A program made the translations under genes and the position numbers. The notes below the pieces were generated by a model. The model was given only the letters and a program-made list of their open reading frames with translations, was not told the DNA's origin and did not search any database. Positions 15,802 to 23,829 of a stretch of DNA of 25,393 nucleotides are shown here, in pieces. The number at the start of each line of letters is the position of its first letter. Position 1 is the first letter of the stretch. Where the stretch lies: contig DAOVHI010000001.1 of assembly GCA_030671985.1 (NCBI GenBank), forward strand, positions 1-25,393, given 5' to 3'. Source of the stretch: a bacterium (GTDB lineage: Bacteria > JAHJDO01).

Positions 15802-16949
15802 AAAAGGCTGTGCAATTTGGTGCTGGAAATATTGGAAGAGGATTTATCGGACAACTTTTGTTTCAGTCCGGTTATGAGACAACGTTTATAGACGTAAATG
15901 AAGAGGTTATATCAGCAATAAACCGGATAGGCTCTTACATAATTAACATAGTTGGCAAAAAGCCGCGTTTTCTAAAGATTCAAAATATTAAGGCTATAAG
16001 CGCAAGGGATAAGAAAGCTGTTGTCTCAGAACTTGTTTCTACAGACATTGCTGTAACCGCTGTTGGTAACAGCGTTCTTGAGAAAATAGCGCCGCTCATA
16101 GCGGACGGATTAGTGGAAAGAAAAAAGAAGAATGTAGAAAGACCTCTTAATATCATAATATGCGAAAATCTCTTAGGTGCCGGTCATGTGTTTAGGAAAC
16201 TTGTTCTGGAATCCCTTGATAAAAGTCTATGGGATTATGCGAAAAAGAATCTGGGGTTTGTGGAATCAGTGGTTAGCAGAATGGTTCCAGTAGTTCCTCG
16301 GAATATTTCAGAAGAAGATCCGCTTTGTATTGCTGTTGAAGAGTATTGTACGCTTCCTGTTGACAAGGATGGGTTTATTGGAGAAATTCCCGATATAAAA
16401 GGTATGGTTCCGTATGAGAACATAGATGCTTATGAGGAAAGAAAAATTTATACGCATAACGCCGGGCATTCTATATGTGCCTATCTAGGTTATCAAAAGG
16501 GATATAAGTTTATATGGGAAGCATTGGAAGATAAAGAGATCTACTCTGTTGTGACTGGAGCTTTGAGAGAAACAGGAGAAGCGCTTATTAAGAAACATGG
16601 TTTTAGTTCACAAAAACACTATGAACATGTTGATGATCTGCTTTATCGGTTTGCTAATAAAGCGCTTGGAGATACAGTATGCAGGGTAGGAAGAGATCCC
16701 ATACGCAAACTGGGTCCAAATGACCGTTTAATAGGCTCTGCAAAATTAGCTCTGGAATACAATATAGAACCTATAAATATATGTAAGGGAATTGCAGCAG
16801 CAATGAAATATGATTATTCAGAAGATCCATCAGCTTGCCAGCTTGCAAATTCAATCAAACAAGAAGGAATAGATTTTGTCTTTAAGAATATTTGTAAAAT
16901 TGAGTCACAAGGTAAAATAGTAAAACTGGTTAAAGGAGAATTGATATGA
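15798..16949 (+). CDS. mtlD: Mannitol-1-phosphate 5-dehydrogenase
   Basis: 383 aa, matching the usual length. The N-terminal NAD-binding motif is AVQFGAGNIGRGFIGQLL. Family blocks follow: TAVGNSVLEKIAPLIADGL, NIIICENLLGAGHVFRKL, FVESVVSRMVPVVP and the C-terminal YTHNAGHSICAYLGY, containing the conserved lysine/asparagine/histidine neighbourhood (ERKIYTHNAGH). It interconverts D-mannitol 1-phosphate and fructose 6-phosphate with NAD. No mannitol PTS or kinase gene is in the window, so the origin of its substrate is unknown. The ATG overlaps the regulator stop (ATGA), and it overlaps the next gene likewise. Confidence 0.93.
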   Translation: MKKAVQFGAGNIGRGFIGQLLFQSGYETTFIDVNEEVISAINRIGSYIINIVGKKPRFLKIQNIKAISARDKKAVVSELVSTDIAVTAVGNSVLEKIAPLIADGLVERKKKNVERPLNIIICENLLGAGHVFRKLVLESLDKSLWDYAKKNLGFVESVVSRMVPVVPRNISEEDPLCIAVEEYCTLPVDKDGFIGEIPDIKGMVPYENIDAYEERKIYTHNAGHSICAYLGYQKGYKFIWEALEDKEIYSVVTGALRETGEALIKKHGFSSQKHYEHVDDLLYRFANKALGDTVCRVGRDPIRKLGPNDRLIGSAKLALEYNIEPINICKGIAAAMKYDYSEDPSACQLANSIKQEGIDFVFKNICKIESQGKIVKLVKGELI

Positions 16950-17986
16950 AAGCAGCATTATTGGAAGATATTGAAAAACTAAGAATTGCGGAAATCGACA
17001 CGCCAAAACCGCAGATGGGAGAAGTGCTGATAAAAGTAAAAGCCTGCGCCGTCTGCGGGACTGACATAAAGATCTTTCATCACGGGCATAGGCTTATTAC
17101 TTTCCCGCGTGTTACGGGACATGAGGTGACCGGAGAGATAATGGATGTTGCACAGGATGTTTCTAAATATAAATCCGGTGACAGGGTTGCAGTTGCTCCG
17201 GCTGTTCCATGTGGAGACTGCTATTACTGTCATCTCGAAAGGCAGGCAATGTGTGAAAATCTGCAGGCAATCGGATATTTTTGGAATGGCGGATTTGCAG
17301 AGTATATGATTGTCCCAAAAATTGCCGTAGATAATGGGTGCGTAAATATTCTGCCTGATAATGTTTCATTTGAAGAAGGGGCGCTTGCAGAGCCATTGGC
17401 ATGTGTTATAAACGGACAGGAACTTTCAAATGTAGGTATGTGCGATACTGTTGTAATAATAGGCACAGGTCCAATGGGATGTCTGCATGCAGAACTTGCC
17501 CGCGCAAGAGGCGCAACAAAAACTGTAATGATAGAAGTATCCGAAGAAAGATTGGATGCTGCAAAGAAGGCTGTAAATGCAGATTTATTTATAAATTCAA
17601 GAGAGCAGGACAGTATTAAATTAGTTAAAGAATTAACGCAAGGAAGAGGCGCTGATAAGGTTATAGTTGCATGCGGAGTTGGCAAGGCGCAGCAGGACGC
17701 AATTGAAATGGTTGCAAATCTCGGAAATGTAAACTTTTTTGGCGGATTGCCAAAAGATAAACCCTTTATTCAGTTAGACAGCAATATTATTCACTACAAA
17801 GAATGCTCTATAACCGGTACTCACGGATCCAGTCCGTGTCATAATCAAACGGCTATAGACTTGATAGCAAGTGGAAAGATAAAGATAAAAAAATACATAA
17901 CAAAGGAATTTAAACTTGATGACTTAGCTGAAGCAATAGCACGAGCAGAGACAGGAAAAGAAATGAAGATAATTGTAAAACCCTAA
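16946..17986 (+). CDS. Zinc-dependent medium-chain alcohol/polyol dehydrogenase
   Basis: 346 aa, MDR superfamily. The catalytic zinc ligands lie in ACAVCGTDIKIFHHGH and TGHEVTGEI. The structural zinc site is the cysteine cluster CGDCYYCHLERQAMC. The Rossmann motif IIGTGPMGCLHAELARARGA is followed by MIEVSEERL, whose glutamate favours NAD over NADP. Substrate-specific subfamilies (sorbitol, threonine, 2,3-butanediol) cannot be separated with confidence by reading. With mtlD beside it a polyol is likely. With an E1/E2 complex of the acetoin type downstream, butanediol is also possible. AAAGGAG precedes the ATG, which overlaps the mtlD stop by 4 nt. Confidence 0.88.
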   Translation: MKAALLEDIEKLRIAEIDTPKPQMGEVLIKVKACAVCGTDIKIFHHGHRLITFPRVTGHEVTGEIMDVAQDVSKYKSGDRVAVAPAVPCGDCYYCHLERQAMCENLQAIGYFWNGGFAEYMIVPKIAVDNGCVNILPDNVSFEEGALAEPLACVINGQELSNVGMCDTVVIIGTGPMGCLHAELARARGATKTVMIEVSEERLDAAKKAVNADLFINSREQDSIKLVKELTQGRGADKVIVACGVGKAQQDAIEMVANLGNVNFFGGLPKDKPFIQLDSNIIHYKECSITGTHGSSPCHNQTAIDLIASGKIKIKKYITKEFKLDDLAEAIARAETGKEMKIIVKP

Positions 17987-18003
17987 TATAGAAAGGAGAG
18001 GAT

Positions 18004-19002
18004 ATGAAGGAGTCTAAAGAAGAATTGTCCGGTTATCTCCGCAGGATGATGGACATACGTTTATTTGAAGAAAAGGTCATGGAACTGCTTGCGAAAAATA
18101 TAATAAAGGGCGCGTCGCATCTCTACGCAGGAGAGGAAGCTGTCGCAGTTGGAGCGTGCAGTGCAATAGAAGAGGATGATTATATTACAAGTACACATCG
18201 CGGGCACGGACATTGTCTTGCAAAAGGCGGCAAGCTGCCTGAAATGATGGCTGAGCTTTGCGGTAAAGCAACAGGTTACTGTAAAGGACGGGGCGGTTCA
18301 ATGCACATTGCAGATGTTACAAAAGGAAATCTCGGAGCAACAGGCATAGTTGCCAGCAATCTTCCTGTTGCAGTTGGAGCGGCTCTATCTGCAAAGATGA
18401 GAAAGACAAATCAAGTGGTTTTATGTTTCTTTGGGGACGGAGCGTCCAATAACGGAATTTTTCATGAATCGCTGAATATGGCTGCTGTCTGGAGACTTCC
18501 TGTTGTGTTTGTCTGCGAAAATAATCTGTATGGAATGAGTGTTGCTGCAAAAAGATGTTCGGCAGTACAGGACATGGCGGACAAAGCAAAAGGATATGAT
18601 ATACCCAGTATGATTTGCGATGGTATGGATATACTTGATGTTAAAGAAACCATAAAAAAAGCTGTTGAAAGAGCCCGCGAAGGAGATGGCCCTACACTCG
18701 TGGAGTGCAAGACGTATAGATATTTCGGGCATTCAAGAAGCGACCCCAGAGCGTACAGAACAAAGGAAGAGGAAAAGGAATGGAGAAATAAATGTCCTAT
18801 TAAACAGTTTAGTAAAAAATTAATAGACAATAAAATTCTTACAGAGGAAGAGATTGCTCAAATTGAGAAACAATCCGAAGAAGCTGTGGAGAGCGCAGAG
18901 AAATTTGCTATTGAAAGTCCGTATCCTGATGTTAAGGAACTGATGGATGATATTTATGCGCCTTCTCCGGCAGACTTATTAAATGGAGGTGCCATAAGAT
19001 GA
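18004..19002 (+). CDS. Thiamine-PP-dependent dehydrogenase E1 component, alpha subunit
   Basis: 332 aa. Family blocks: MMDIRLFEEKVMELL, SHLYAGEEAVAVGACSA, TSTHRGHGHCLAKGG and GRGGSMHIADVTKGNLGATG. The thiamine-diphosphate motif is GDGASNNGIFHESLNMA with VFVCENNLYG, and a C-terminal RYFGHSRSDPRAYRT follows. It decarboxylates pyruvate, a branched 2-oxoacid, or cleaves acetoin, passing the two-carbon unit to the E2 lipoyl group. Length and GRGGSMH fit acetoin/pyruvate-type heterotetrameric E1, but the substrate cannot be fixed. A strong ribosome site (AAAGGAGAGG) follows an 17-nt gap after the zinc dehydrogenase. It overlaps the beta gene by 4 nt. Confidence 0.92.
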   Translation: MKESKEELSGYLRRMMDIRLFEEKVMELLAKNIIKGASHLYAGEEAVAVGACSAIEEDDYITSTHRGHGHCLAKGGKLPEMMAELCGKATGYCKGRGGSMHIADVTKGNLGATGIVASNLPVAVGAALSAKMRKTNQVVLCFFGDGASNNGIFHESLNMAAVWRLPVVFVCENNLYGMSVAAKRCSAVQDMADKAKGYDIPSMICDGMDILDVKETIKKAVERAREGDGPTLVECKTYRYFGHSRSDPRAYRTKEEEKEWRNKCPIKQFSKKLIDNKILTEEEIAQIEKQSEEAVESAEKFAIESPYPDVKELMDDIYAPSPADLLNGGAIR

Positions 19003-19973
19003 GAGAAATAACATTTAAAGACGCGCTTGTTGAAGCAATGCAGGAAGAAATGAAGCGAGACGATAATGTTCTCGTTATGGGTGAGGATGTAGCAATATAC
19101 GGAGGAGCATACGGAGCAACGAAAGGTCTGTATGAACAATTTGGAGAAGAAAGAGTAAGGGATACGGCAATCTCCGAGTCAGCTATAGCTGGCGCCGCAA
19201 TTGGTGCTGCAATAACAGGTATGAGACCGATTGCAGAGATTATGTATATTGATTTTATTACTCAGGCAATGGATCAGCTCGTAAATCAGGCAGCAAAAAT
19301 GAGATATATGTTCGGCGGTAAGACCACCGTTCCAATGGTGCTCAGAACAGAAGGCGGAGCCGGAAGATGTATTGCCGCTCATCATTCTCAAAGTCTTGAA
19401 GCGTGGATAATGCACGTGCCCGGCTTATATCTTGTGATGCCGTCTACTCCGTATGATGCAAAAGGGCTTCTAAAAGCATCTATTCGAGACGATAATCCGG
19501 TCGTGTTTATTGAACATAAGATGCTTTATGGTATGAAGGGAGAAGTTCCTGAAAAGGATTATATAATTCCTTTGGGTGTTGCTGATATTAAGAAAGAGGG
19601 TAGCGATGTTACTATTGTAGCGTATTCCAGACAGCTCCATGTGGCTATGGAAGCTGCCGCAGAGCTCGAAAAAGATAATATTTCAGCAGAGGTCATTGAT
19701 CCAAGAACGCTCAAGCCTTTGGATCTTGATACTATTTTGACGTCTGTCAAAAAAACCTCTAAACTTGTTATAGTTTCGGAGGGATACAAAACCTGTAATG
19801 TAGCCAGTGAGATTGCGATGCTGGTTACGGAGCATGGATTTGACTTATTGGATGCTCCAATAAAGCGGGTATGCGGGGCAGATGTTCCGGTTCCAATGAG
19901 TCCTGTATTGGAAGATGCAGCTATTCCAAACAAACAAAATGTAATAAATGCGGTTAAGGAGGTATGTCAATGA
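18999..19973 (+). CDS. Thiamine-PP-dependent dehydrogenase E1 component, beta subunit
   Basis: 324 aa, the usual length. Pyrimidine-binding half: MGEDVAIYGGAYGATKGL, RDTAISESAIAGAAIGAAITG with the conserved glutamate, and IDFITQAMDQLVNQAAK. The transketolase C-terminal half contains VIDPRTLKPLDLDTI and VIVSEGYKTCNVASEIA. It forms the alpha2-beta2 E1 with the upstream gene. GGAGGTG lies before its ATG, which overlaps the alpha stop (ATGA), and the stop overlaps the start of E2, so subunit stoichiometry is probably set by coupled translation. Confidence 0.94.
   Translation: MREITFKDALVEAMQEEMKRDDNVLVMGEDVAIYGGAYGATKGLYEQFGEERVRDTAISESAIAGAAIGAAITGMRPIAEIMYIDFITQAMDQLVNQAAKMRYMFGGKTTVPMVLRTEGGAGRCIAAHHSQSLEAWIMHVPGLYLVMPSTPYDAKGLLKASIRDDNPVVFIEHKMLYGMKGEVPEKDYIIPLGVADIKKEGSDVTIVAYSRQLHVAMEAAAELEKDNISAEVIDPRTLKPLDLDTILTSVKKTSKLVIVSEGYKTCNVASEIAMLVTEHGFDLLDAPIKRVCGADVPVPMSPVLEDAAIPNKQNVINAVKEVCQ
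19956..19962 (+). promoter_or_regulatory. Ribosome-binding site deciding the E2 start
   Basis: AAGGAGG ends 1 nt before an ATG at 19964 (too close) and 7 nt before the ATG at 19970 (ideal). The latter also forms an ATGA overlap with the E1-beta stop. Confidence 0.7.
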
Positions 19974-21133
19974 TTAAAGAAATTATAATGCCGAAGCTCG
20001 GTCAAACTGTTGAGGAATCCACAGTTGGTAAATGGCTGAAAAAAGAGGGGGACGAAGTAGAGAAAGGGGATGTGCTTCTTGAGGTTACAACCGATAAAGC
20101 AACCCTTGAAGTAGAATCATTTACAAATGGAGTACTTAGAAAGATTGTTCACAAAGAGGGAGATACTGTTCCGGTTCTAGCAGTTATTGGATACATTGCC
20201 GGCAGTATGGATGAGGATATCCCTGAAAAACCTCAGGAACAATTACAAGAAGAAAAAAAAGAGGAAGAGACGTCTGTTGTGGAACCTGTTTCGGAAGTTC
20301 AGAATAAATCAAACATAGAAGATAAAAGAATAAAAATTTCTCCGTTGGCTAAAAGGTTGGCAAAGGAAAAAGGTGTTGATATAACGAAGGTTAGCGGAAC
20401 CGGTCCTGGCGGCAGGATTGTTAAAGAAGATGTACTTGCTTTTGGAGAAGCAGCAGGGAGCGAGAAAATTGCTGCGAAAACAATTCCTGTGAAAGGAATG
20501 AGAAAAGTTATTGCAGAGCGGCTTCAGCAAAGTTTTCAGACGATTCCTCACTTCTATCTTTCAACGGAGATAGATATGACGGAGTGTGTGAAAATCAGAG
20601 CCGAAAAATTACCAAAGCCTGCGTTTAATGATATTATTATAAAGGCTTCAGCTCTTGCAATATCTGAAAATCATGAGATAAATTCTTCTTTTAAGGGAGA
20701 CTCAATTGAGATTAATGGAGATATAAACATTGGGCTTGCAGTGTCTGTGGATGACGGCTTGGTGGTTCCTGTTATACGAAACGCAGATAAACTGGCGGTA
20801 TCGGATATCTCTAAAAAGCGTGACGAGCTTGTAAATAAAGCAAGAGGCGGAAAACTCCTGCCATCTGATTATGAAGGAGGAACATTTACAATTACTAACC
20901 TCGGAATGTTTGAGATAGATAATTTTTCAGCGATTGTAAATCCTCCGCAAAGCGCGATTTTAGCCATTGGAAGGATAAAACAGAAGCCGGTTATTATTGA
21001 CGGGAATATCGGCATTCGCTCAATGATGCAGGTTACATGTTCATTTGATCACAGGTGTATAGACGGTGCGTATGGAGCAAAATTCCTACAAAAGGTTAAG
21101 GGATATTTGGAGAATCCGAAAGAAATGTTTTGA
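19970..21133 (+). CDS. Dihydrolipoamide acyltransferase E2 component
   Basis: 387 aa from ATG 19970. One N-terminal lipoyl domain (IIMPKLGQTVEESTVGKWL; lipoylated K43 in TTDKATLEVES). An acidic, glutamate-rich linker (residues about 85-120) leads to a peripheral-subunit-binding domain (ISPLAKRLAKEKGVDITKV, SGTGPGGRIVKEDV). The catalytic domain follows (KGMRKVIAERLQQSFQTIPH, GGTFTITNLGMFEIDNF), with the active-site histidine in FDHRCIDGAYGAKF. It forms the core of the complex, transfers the acyl group to CoA and tethers E1 and E3. No E3 gene follows, so dihydrolipoamide dehydrogenase must be supplied from another locus. It is the last gene of the operon. Confidence 0.94.
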   Translation: MIKEIIMPKLGQTVEESTVGKWLKKEGDEVEKGDVLLEVTTDKATLEVESFTNGVLRKIVHKEGDTVPVLAVIGYIAGSMDEDIPEKPQEQLQEEKKEEETSVVEPVSEVQNKSNIEDKRIKISPLAKRLAKEKGVDITKVSGTGPGGRIVKEDVLAFGEAAGSEKIAAKTIPVKGMRKVIAERLQQSFQTIPHFYLSTEIDMTECVKIRAEKLPKPAFNDIIIKASALAISENHEINSSFKGDSIEINGDINIGLAVSVDDGLVVPVIRNADKLAVSDISKKRDELVNKARGGKLLPSDYEGGTFTITNLGMFEIDNFSAIVNPPQSAILAIGRIKQKPVIIDGNIGIRSMMQVTCSFDHRCIDGAYGAKFLQKVKGYLENPKEMF

Positions 21134-21139
21134 TTTTCC

Positions 21140-21170
21140 ATAGGGACAAGTAAGTCGTGACCTATCCCTA
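21140..21170. terminator. Inverted repeats between convergent genes, possible terminator
   Basis: TAGGGA (21141-21146) pairs with TCCCTA (21165-21170), and ATAGG (21140-21144) alternatively pairs with CCTAT (21161-21165). The site lies 7 nt after the E2 stop and before the convergent DUF3800-like gene. Stems are short, loops long, and the following sequence is only loosely T-rich. Confidence 0.35.
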
Positions 21171-21191
21171 CATATTATTTGGATTATCTTT

Positions 21192-22097
21192 TTATTTATG
21201 TGCTGATTCGATCAGATGCCTTAGTTCTTTACTTGGGACTCCAGACACATTGTTAAATGATGATTTCATAACTCTTAAAATTAACCGGTATTCTTTTAAA
21301 AGTTTTTTGTGGGGTACACCAGCATTGATTTTATACTGAATTTTATTGCATGTATACGCAACTATGTCTGATAATGAGCTATATAATAACGCTGATTTAG
21401 AAAAATAATGTGGATGTTTGCAAATTGACAAAATTTGTTCAGTATTTTGCAAAAATTGGTTGATTCCACCTCTTAGTTTTTGAAACAATTTCGGCACTAC
21501 ATTTCTTGAATTATCTCTATTAATATTATACTCTTGTTCTACATAAATATGCAAAATGCTATGCTTTTTTAAAGATTTAGAGAAATGTTCTATATTATTC
21601 CAAAAGAGTGTGAAGTATATTTCCTCATCTGATAATCTACTTTCTCCAATTTGACCTAATAATTCATCCTTATTGATTGATATTCCTAAGCAAATCATAT
21701 TCATACCTTGAACTATTTCGATATATTCATCAAAGAACTGCTCTATATGACTTTTATTTCTTCCGAGTACTTTATTTTTACCAAATATATCTGTCATATG
21801 AATATTTTTAATACCATATTTTTTCACTAACCTTTCAAGTTTTTTTTCATATATTTGGATAGATGATGGTTTAGAATATGGTAGACATACTAAGCTCGAA
21901 TTGAAATGATTTTTAAAATTCGATTCATCAGAAATAATAGTTATTAAATCACCAGTATCATTTATAACAGGCTTGGTGTAGTCATTCGCATAAAAGCCTG
22001 TGATCTTATGTAGCTTTTGTGAGATTGTTGAATGATTTGGTAGTTCATCATGACTAATAGCACGATAATATTTGTAATTCCATTCTTGGTTTTGCAT
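21192..22097 (-). CDS. Divergent DUF3800-like hypothetical protein
   Basis: 301 aa, clearly more AT-rich than the genes to its left. I do not recognise it firmly. It shows the DUF3800 (RNase H-like fold) pattern: an early beta-strand with acidic pair ITIISDESNF (D57, E58), a middle IHMTDIFGK block, a strand with an acidic residue (LHIYVEQE), and a late helix carrying an aspartate (SALLYSSLSDIVAYTCNK). The first 48 residues precede the core and are not family-typical. DUF3800 proteins are often found among mobile or defence genes; nuclease activity is only inferred. It lies downstream of the hip operon on the same strand (127-nt gap). A TTGACA at 22149-22154 (minus) lacks a good -10. No clear Shine-Dalgarno. 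Confidence 0.55.
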   Translation of the reverse strand: MQNQEWNYKYYRAISHDELPNHSTISQKLHKITGFYANDYTKPVINDTGDLITIISDESNFKNHFNSSLVCLPYSKPSSIQIYEKKLERLVKKYGIKNIHMTDIFGKNKVLGRNKSHIEQFFDEYIEIVQGMNMICLGISINKDELLGQIGESRLSDEEIYFTLFWNNIEHFSKSLKKHSILHIYVEQEYNINRDNSRNVVPKLFQKLRGGINQFLQNTEQILSICKHPHYFSKSALLYSSLSDIVAYTCNKIQYKINAGVPHKKLLKEYRLILRVMKSSFNNVSGVPSKELRHLIESAHK

Positions 22098-22224
22098 TGT
22101 TTTTCTTAAGATAACTTAATTATTAAATGCTTGGTGCTATTTTAATGTAGTATCCTGTCAACGGGAAATGCACAAAAAACATATTTTGGGCTTGTTTTTC
22201 CCACTTTATTAGCTTGTCTCTCAT

Positions 22225-23829
22225 TCACTTAATTTGTGCCTTTTTTTCTATGATAATTTGAGGATATTTATAGCATCCTATTCTTGCATGTTTTAATATG
22301 ATTTTTGAATTGTTTTTCGGTCTTAACTTCTTATCCTTAAAGTACAATTTAATTTTATGGTTACTGCCATAATAAAAATATCCTCCTTTATAAATGCCAT
22401 CAGCTTCTGATATGACTTCGCTCTGAAGATTCGGTCCAGAGAAATCAGCCGAAGAATCGCTCAACAAATAAGAAGTAAAATTAGCCGCTTTCCCAATTTC
22501 TTTAATATCACTAATCTCCGTAATTTCACGAAGTCCATGATAATCATACAGCATTTTTACAGTCAAATGATAGACCTTGCCATGCTCCAGGTTACTCCCT
22601 GCTTTGTATATAAAGATTGCTCTGCCATTTTTTTGTTTGATGACAACATCATTTCCATATTTGTAGATAACGATACAGTGTTCAAGGTGGTAATTGACAT
22701 TTCCAATTCTTGAACTGTAAAGGTCGGAAATATTCCTTTTTTGCAACTTTAAAGGAGCGATATCATCGGCAAAGGTGTCACGCTTTTTAAAACAGAAAGG
22801 CTCAGTGGAAAAACACGCAAAAATCGGTAAATGATCTGAGTATCCTTCTCCAAGGTGTTTGCCTCTGCCGCCTTTTGCCCTTTGCCAGCGGTAGATAGCG
22901 TTTCCATAGAACAGGTAGTCAGGATCAAACTTGTTAAACGAATTATCCACATATGAGATTCCTTTGTCGTCGTAAAGCGCTTTGGAAAGGACAATATTAT
23001 CGGGACCGCCCTTCTCTCCGAAAAAATTGTAAGACCAACGTCTGGTTTTTTTAATTTCAAGCCATAAATTATACAGATGCTCATTAGAGGTCTGTGTTGT
23101 TAAAATCTGTTCATTTACCATTTCAGAATCTTTGATAGTCCTGAGAATATGATTGATTCCTGTAATACCTGTAGTGTCGTTCAGTCTGCTAGAATCTCTG
23201 AAGGTTTTGTATTCGTTATAGTTTGAATTAAAATCACCTACCAGTATAAAGTCAACATCATCTTTTAGTTTGTCAATATTTTTCTTAAGCTTTTTAGCAT
23301 AATCTATCCTCCAGCTTTCAGGACCTCGTTTGGATTTCCAGTGATTGATAAACAGGATGAGACGATTTCCATCAATATCAAGAGTTATCTTGAGAATATT
23401 TCTGGCAAATTTACTATCAACCCGTATTTCTTCTTTCTTTATAATTGGAAACTTAGACAGAACAGCGCACTTCACAGTCGTGCTCTTGGAATCAGCAATC
23501 TCAAAATAAGGATAATCCAAACCGAAGTCTTTCAGCCTGCTACATAAAAGAATAAGAGAACTTTTCGATTCAATCTCCTGTAATGTGACAACATCAGCTC
23601 TCAAATCCTTTATTACTTCTGCGATATTTGCAACCTTAATGTCAAGGGTGTTTTTTGTCCAGCCATAACCAGTGTTCGGAATATACTCGGTGTATTCTGT
23701 CCCGTCCTTAGTGAGATTAAAAAGGTTTTCAACGTTATAACTTACAACCTTAAAAGTTCTTGCTTCTATTGACGTTATACAGCAAAATAAAACAAGCAAA
23801 ACTAATGCAATTGTCTTTTTCACCTTCAT
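22225..23829 (-). CDS. Exported endonuclease/exonuclease/phosphatase-family protein with C-terminal OB-like domain
   Basis: 534 aa. The Sec signal peptide (MKVKKTIALVLLVLF, cleavage probably after IEA near residue 23) directs it to the periplasm or outside. The EEP catalytic set is complete: N32 in YNVEN, E85 in LQEIE, H163 in NHWKS, D199/N201 in GDFNS, D277 in PDNIV and D332-H333 in YSDHLP. A second domain (about 360-470) has the strand pattern of an OB-like nucleic-acid-binding module (YHLEHCIVIYKYGNDVVI, AIFIYKAGSNLEHGKVYHL). This resembles extracellular nucleases; phosphodiesterase or phosphatase activity is also possible. The ATG overlaps the hipT stop (ATGA) with AGGA directly upstream, so translation depends on hipT. 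Confidence 0.88.
   Translation of the reverse strand: MKVKKTIALVLLVLFCCITSIEARTFKVVSYNVENLFNLTKDGTEYTEYIPNTGYGWTKNTLDIKVANIAEVIKDLRADVVTLQEIESKSSLILLCSRLKDFGLDYPYFEIADSKSTTVKCAVLSKFPIIKKEEIRVDSKFARNILKITLDIDGNRLILFINHWKSKRGPESWRIDYAKKLKKNIDKLKDDVDFILVGDFNSNYNEYKTFRDSSRLNDTTGITGINHILRTIKDSEMVNEQILTTQTSNEHLYNLWLEIKKTRRWSYNFFGEKGGPDNIVLSKALYDDKGISYVDNSFNKFDPDYLFYGNAIYRWQRAKGGRGKHLGEGYSDHLPIFACFSTEPFCFKKRDTFADDIAPLKLQKRNISDLYSSRIGNVNYHLEHCIVIYKYGNDVVIKQKNGRAIFIYKAGSNLEHGKVYHLTVKMLYDYHGLREITEISDIKEIGKAANFTSYLLSDSSADFSGPNLQSEVISEADGIYKGGYFYYGSNHKIKLYFKDKKLRPKNNSKIILKHARIGCYKYPQIIIEKKAQIK

Noticed and set aside
17230-17685. Open frame of 151 codons antisense to the zinc dehydrogenase
   Set aside because: Shadow of a well-conserved gene; no ribosome site or recognisable domains.
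18462-18830. Open frame of 122 codons antisense to E1-alpha
   Set aside because: Overlaps the conserved thiamine-binding region of E1-alpha; shadow frame.
22163-22202. GGGAAA...TTTCCC inverted repeat downstream of the EEP gene
   Set aside because: Arms are short and 28 nt apart; neither a clear terminator nor a mobile-element end.
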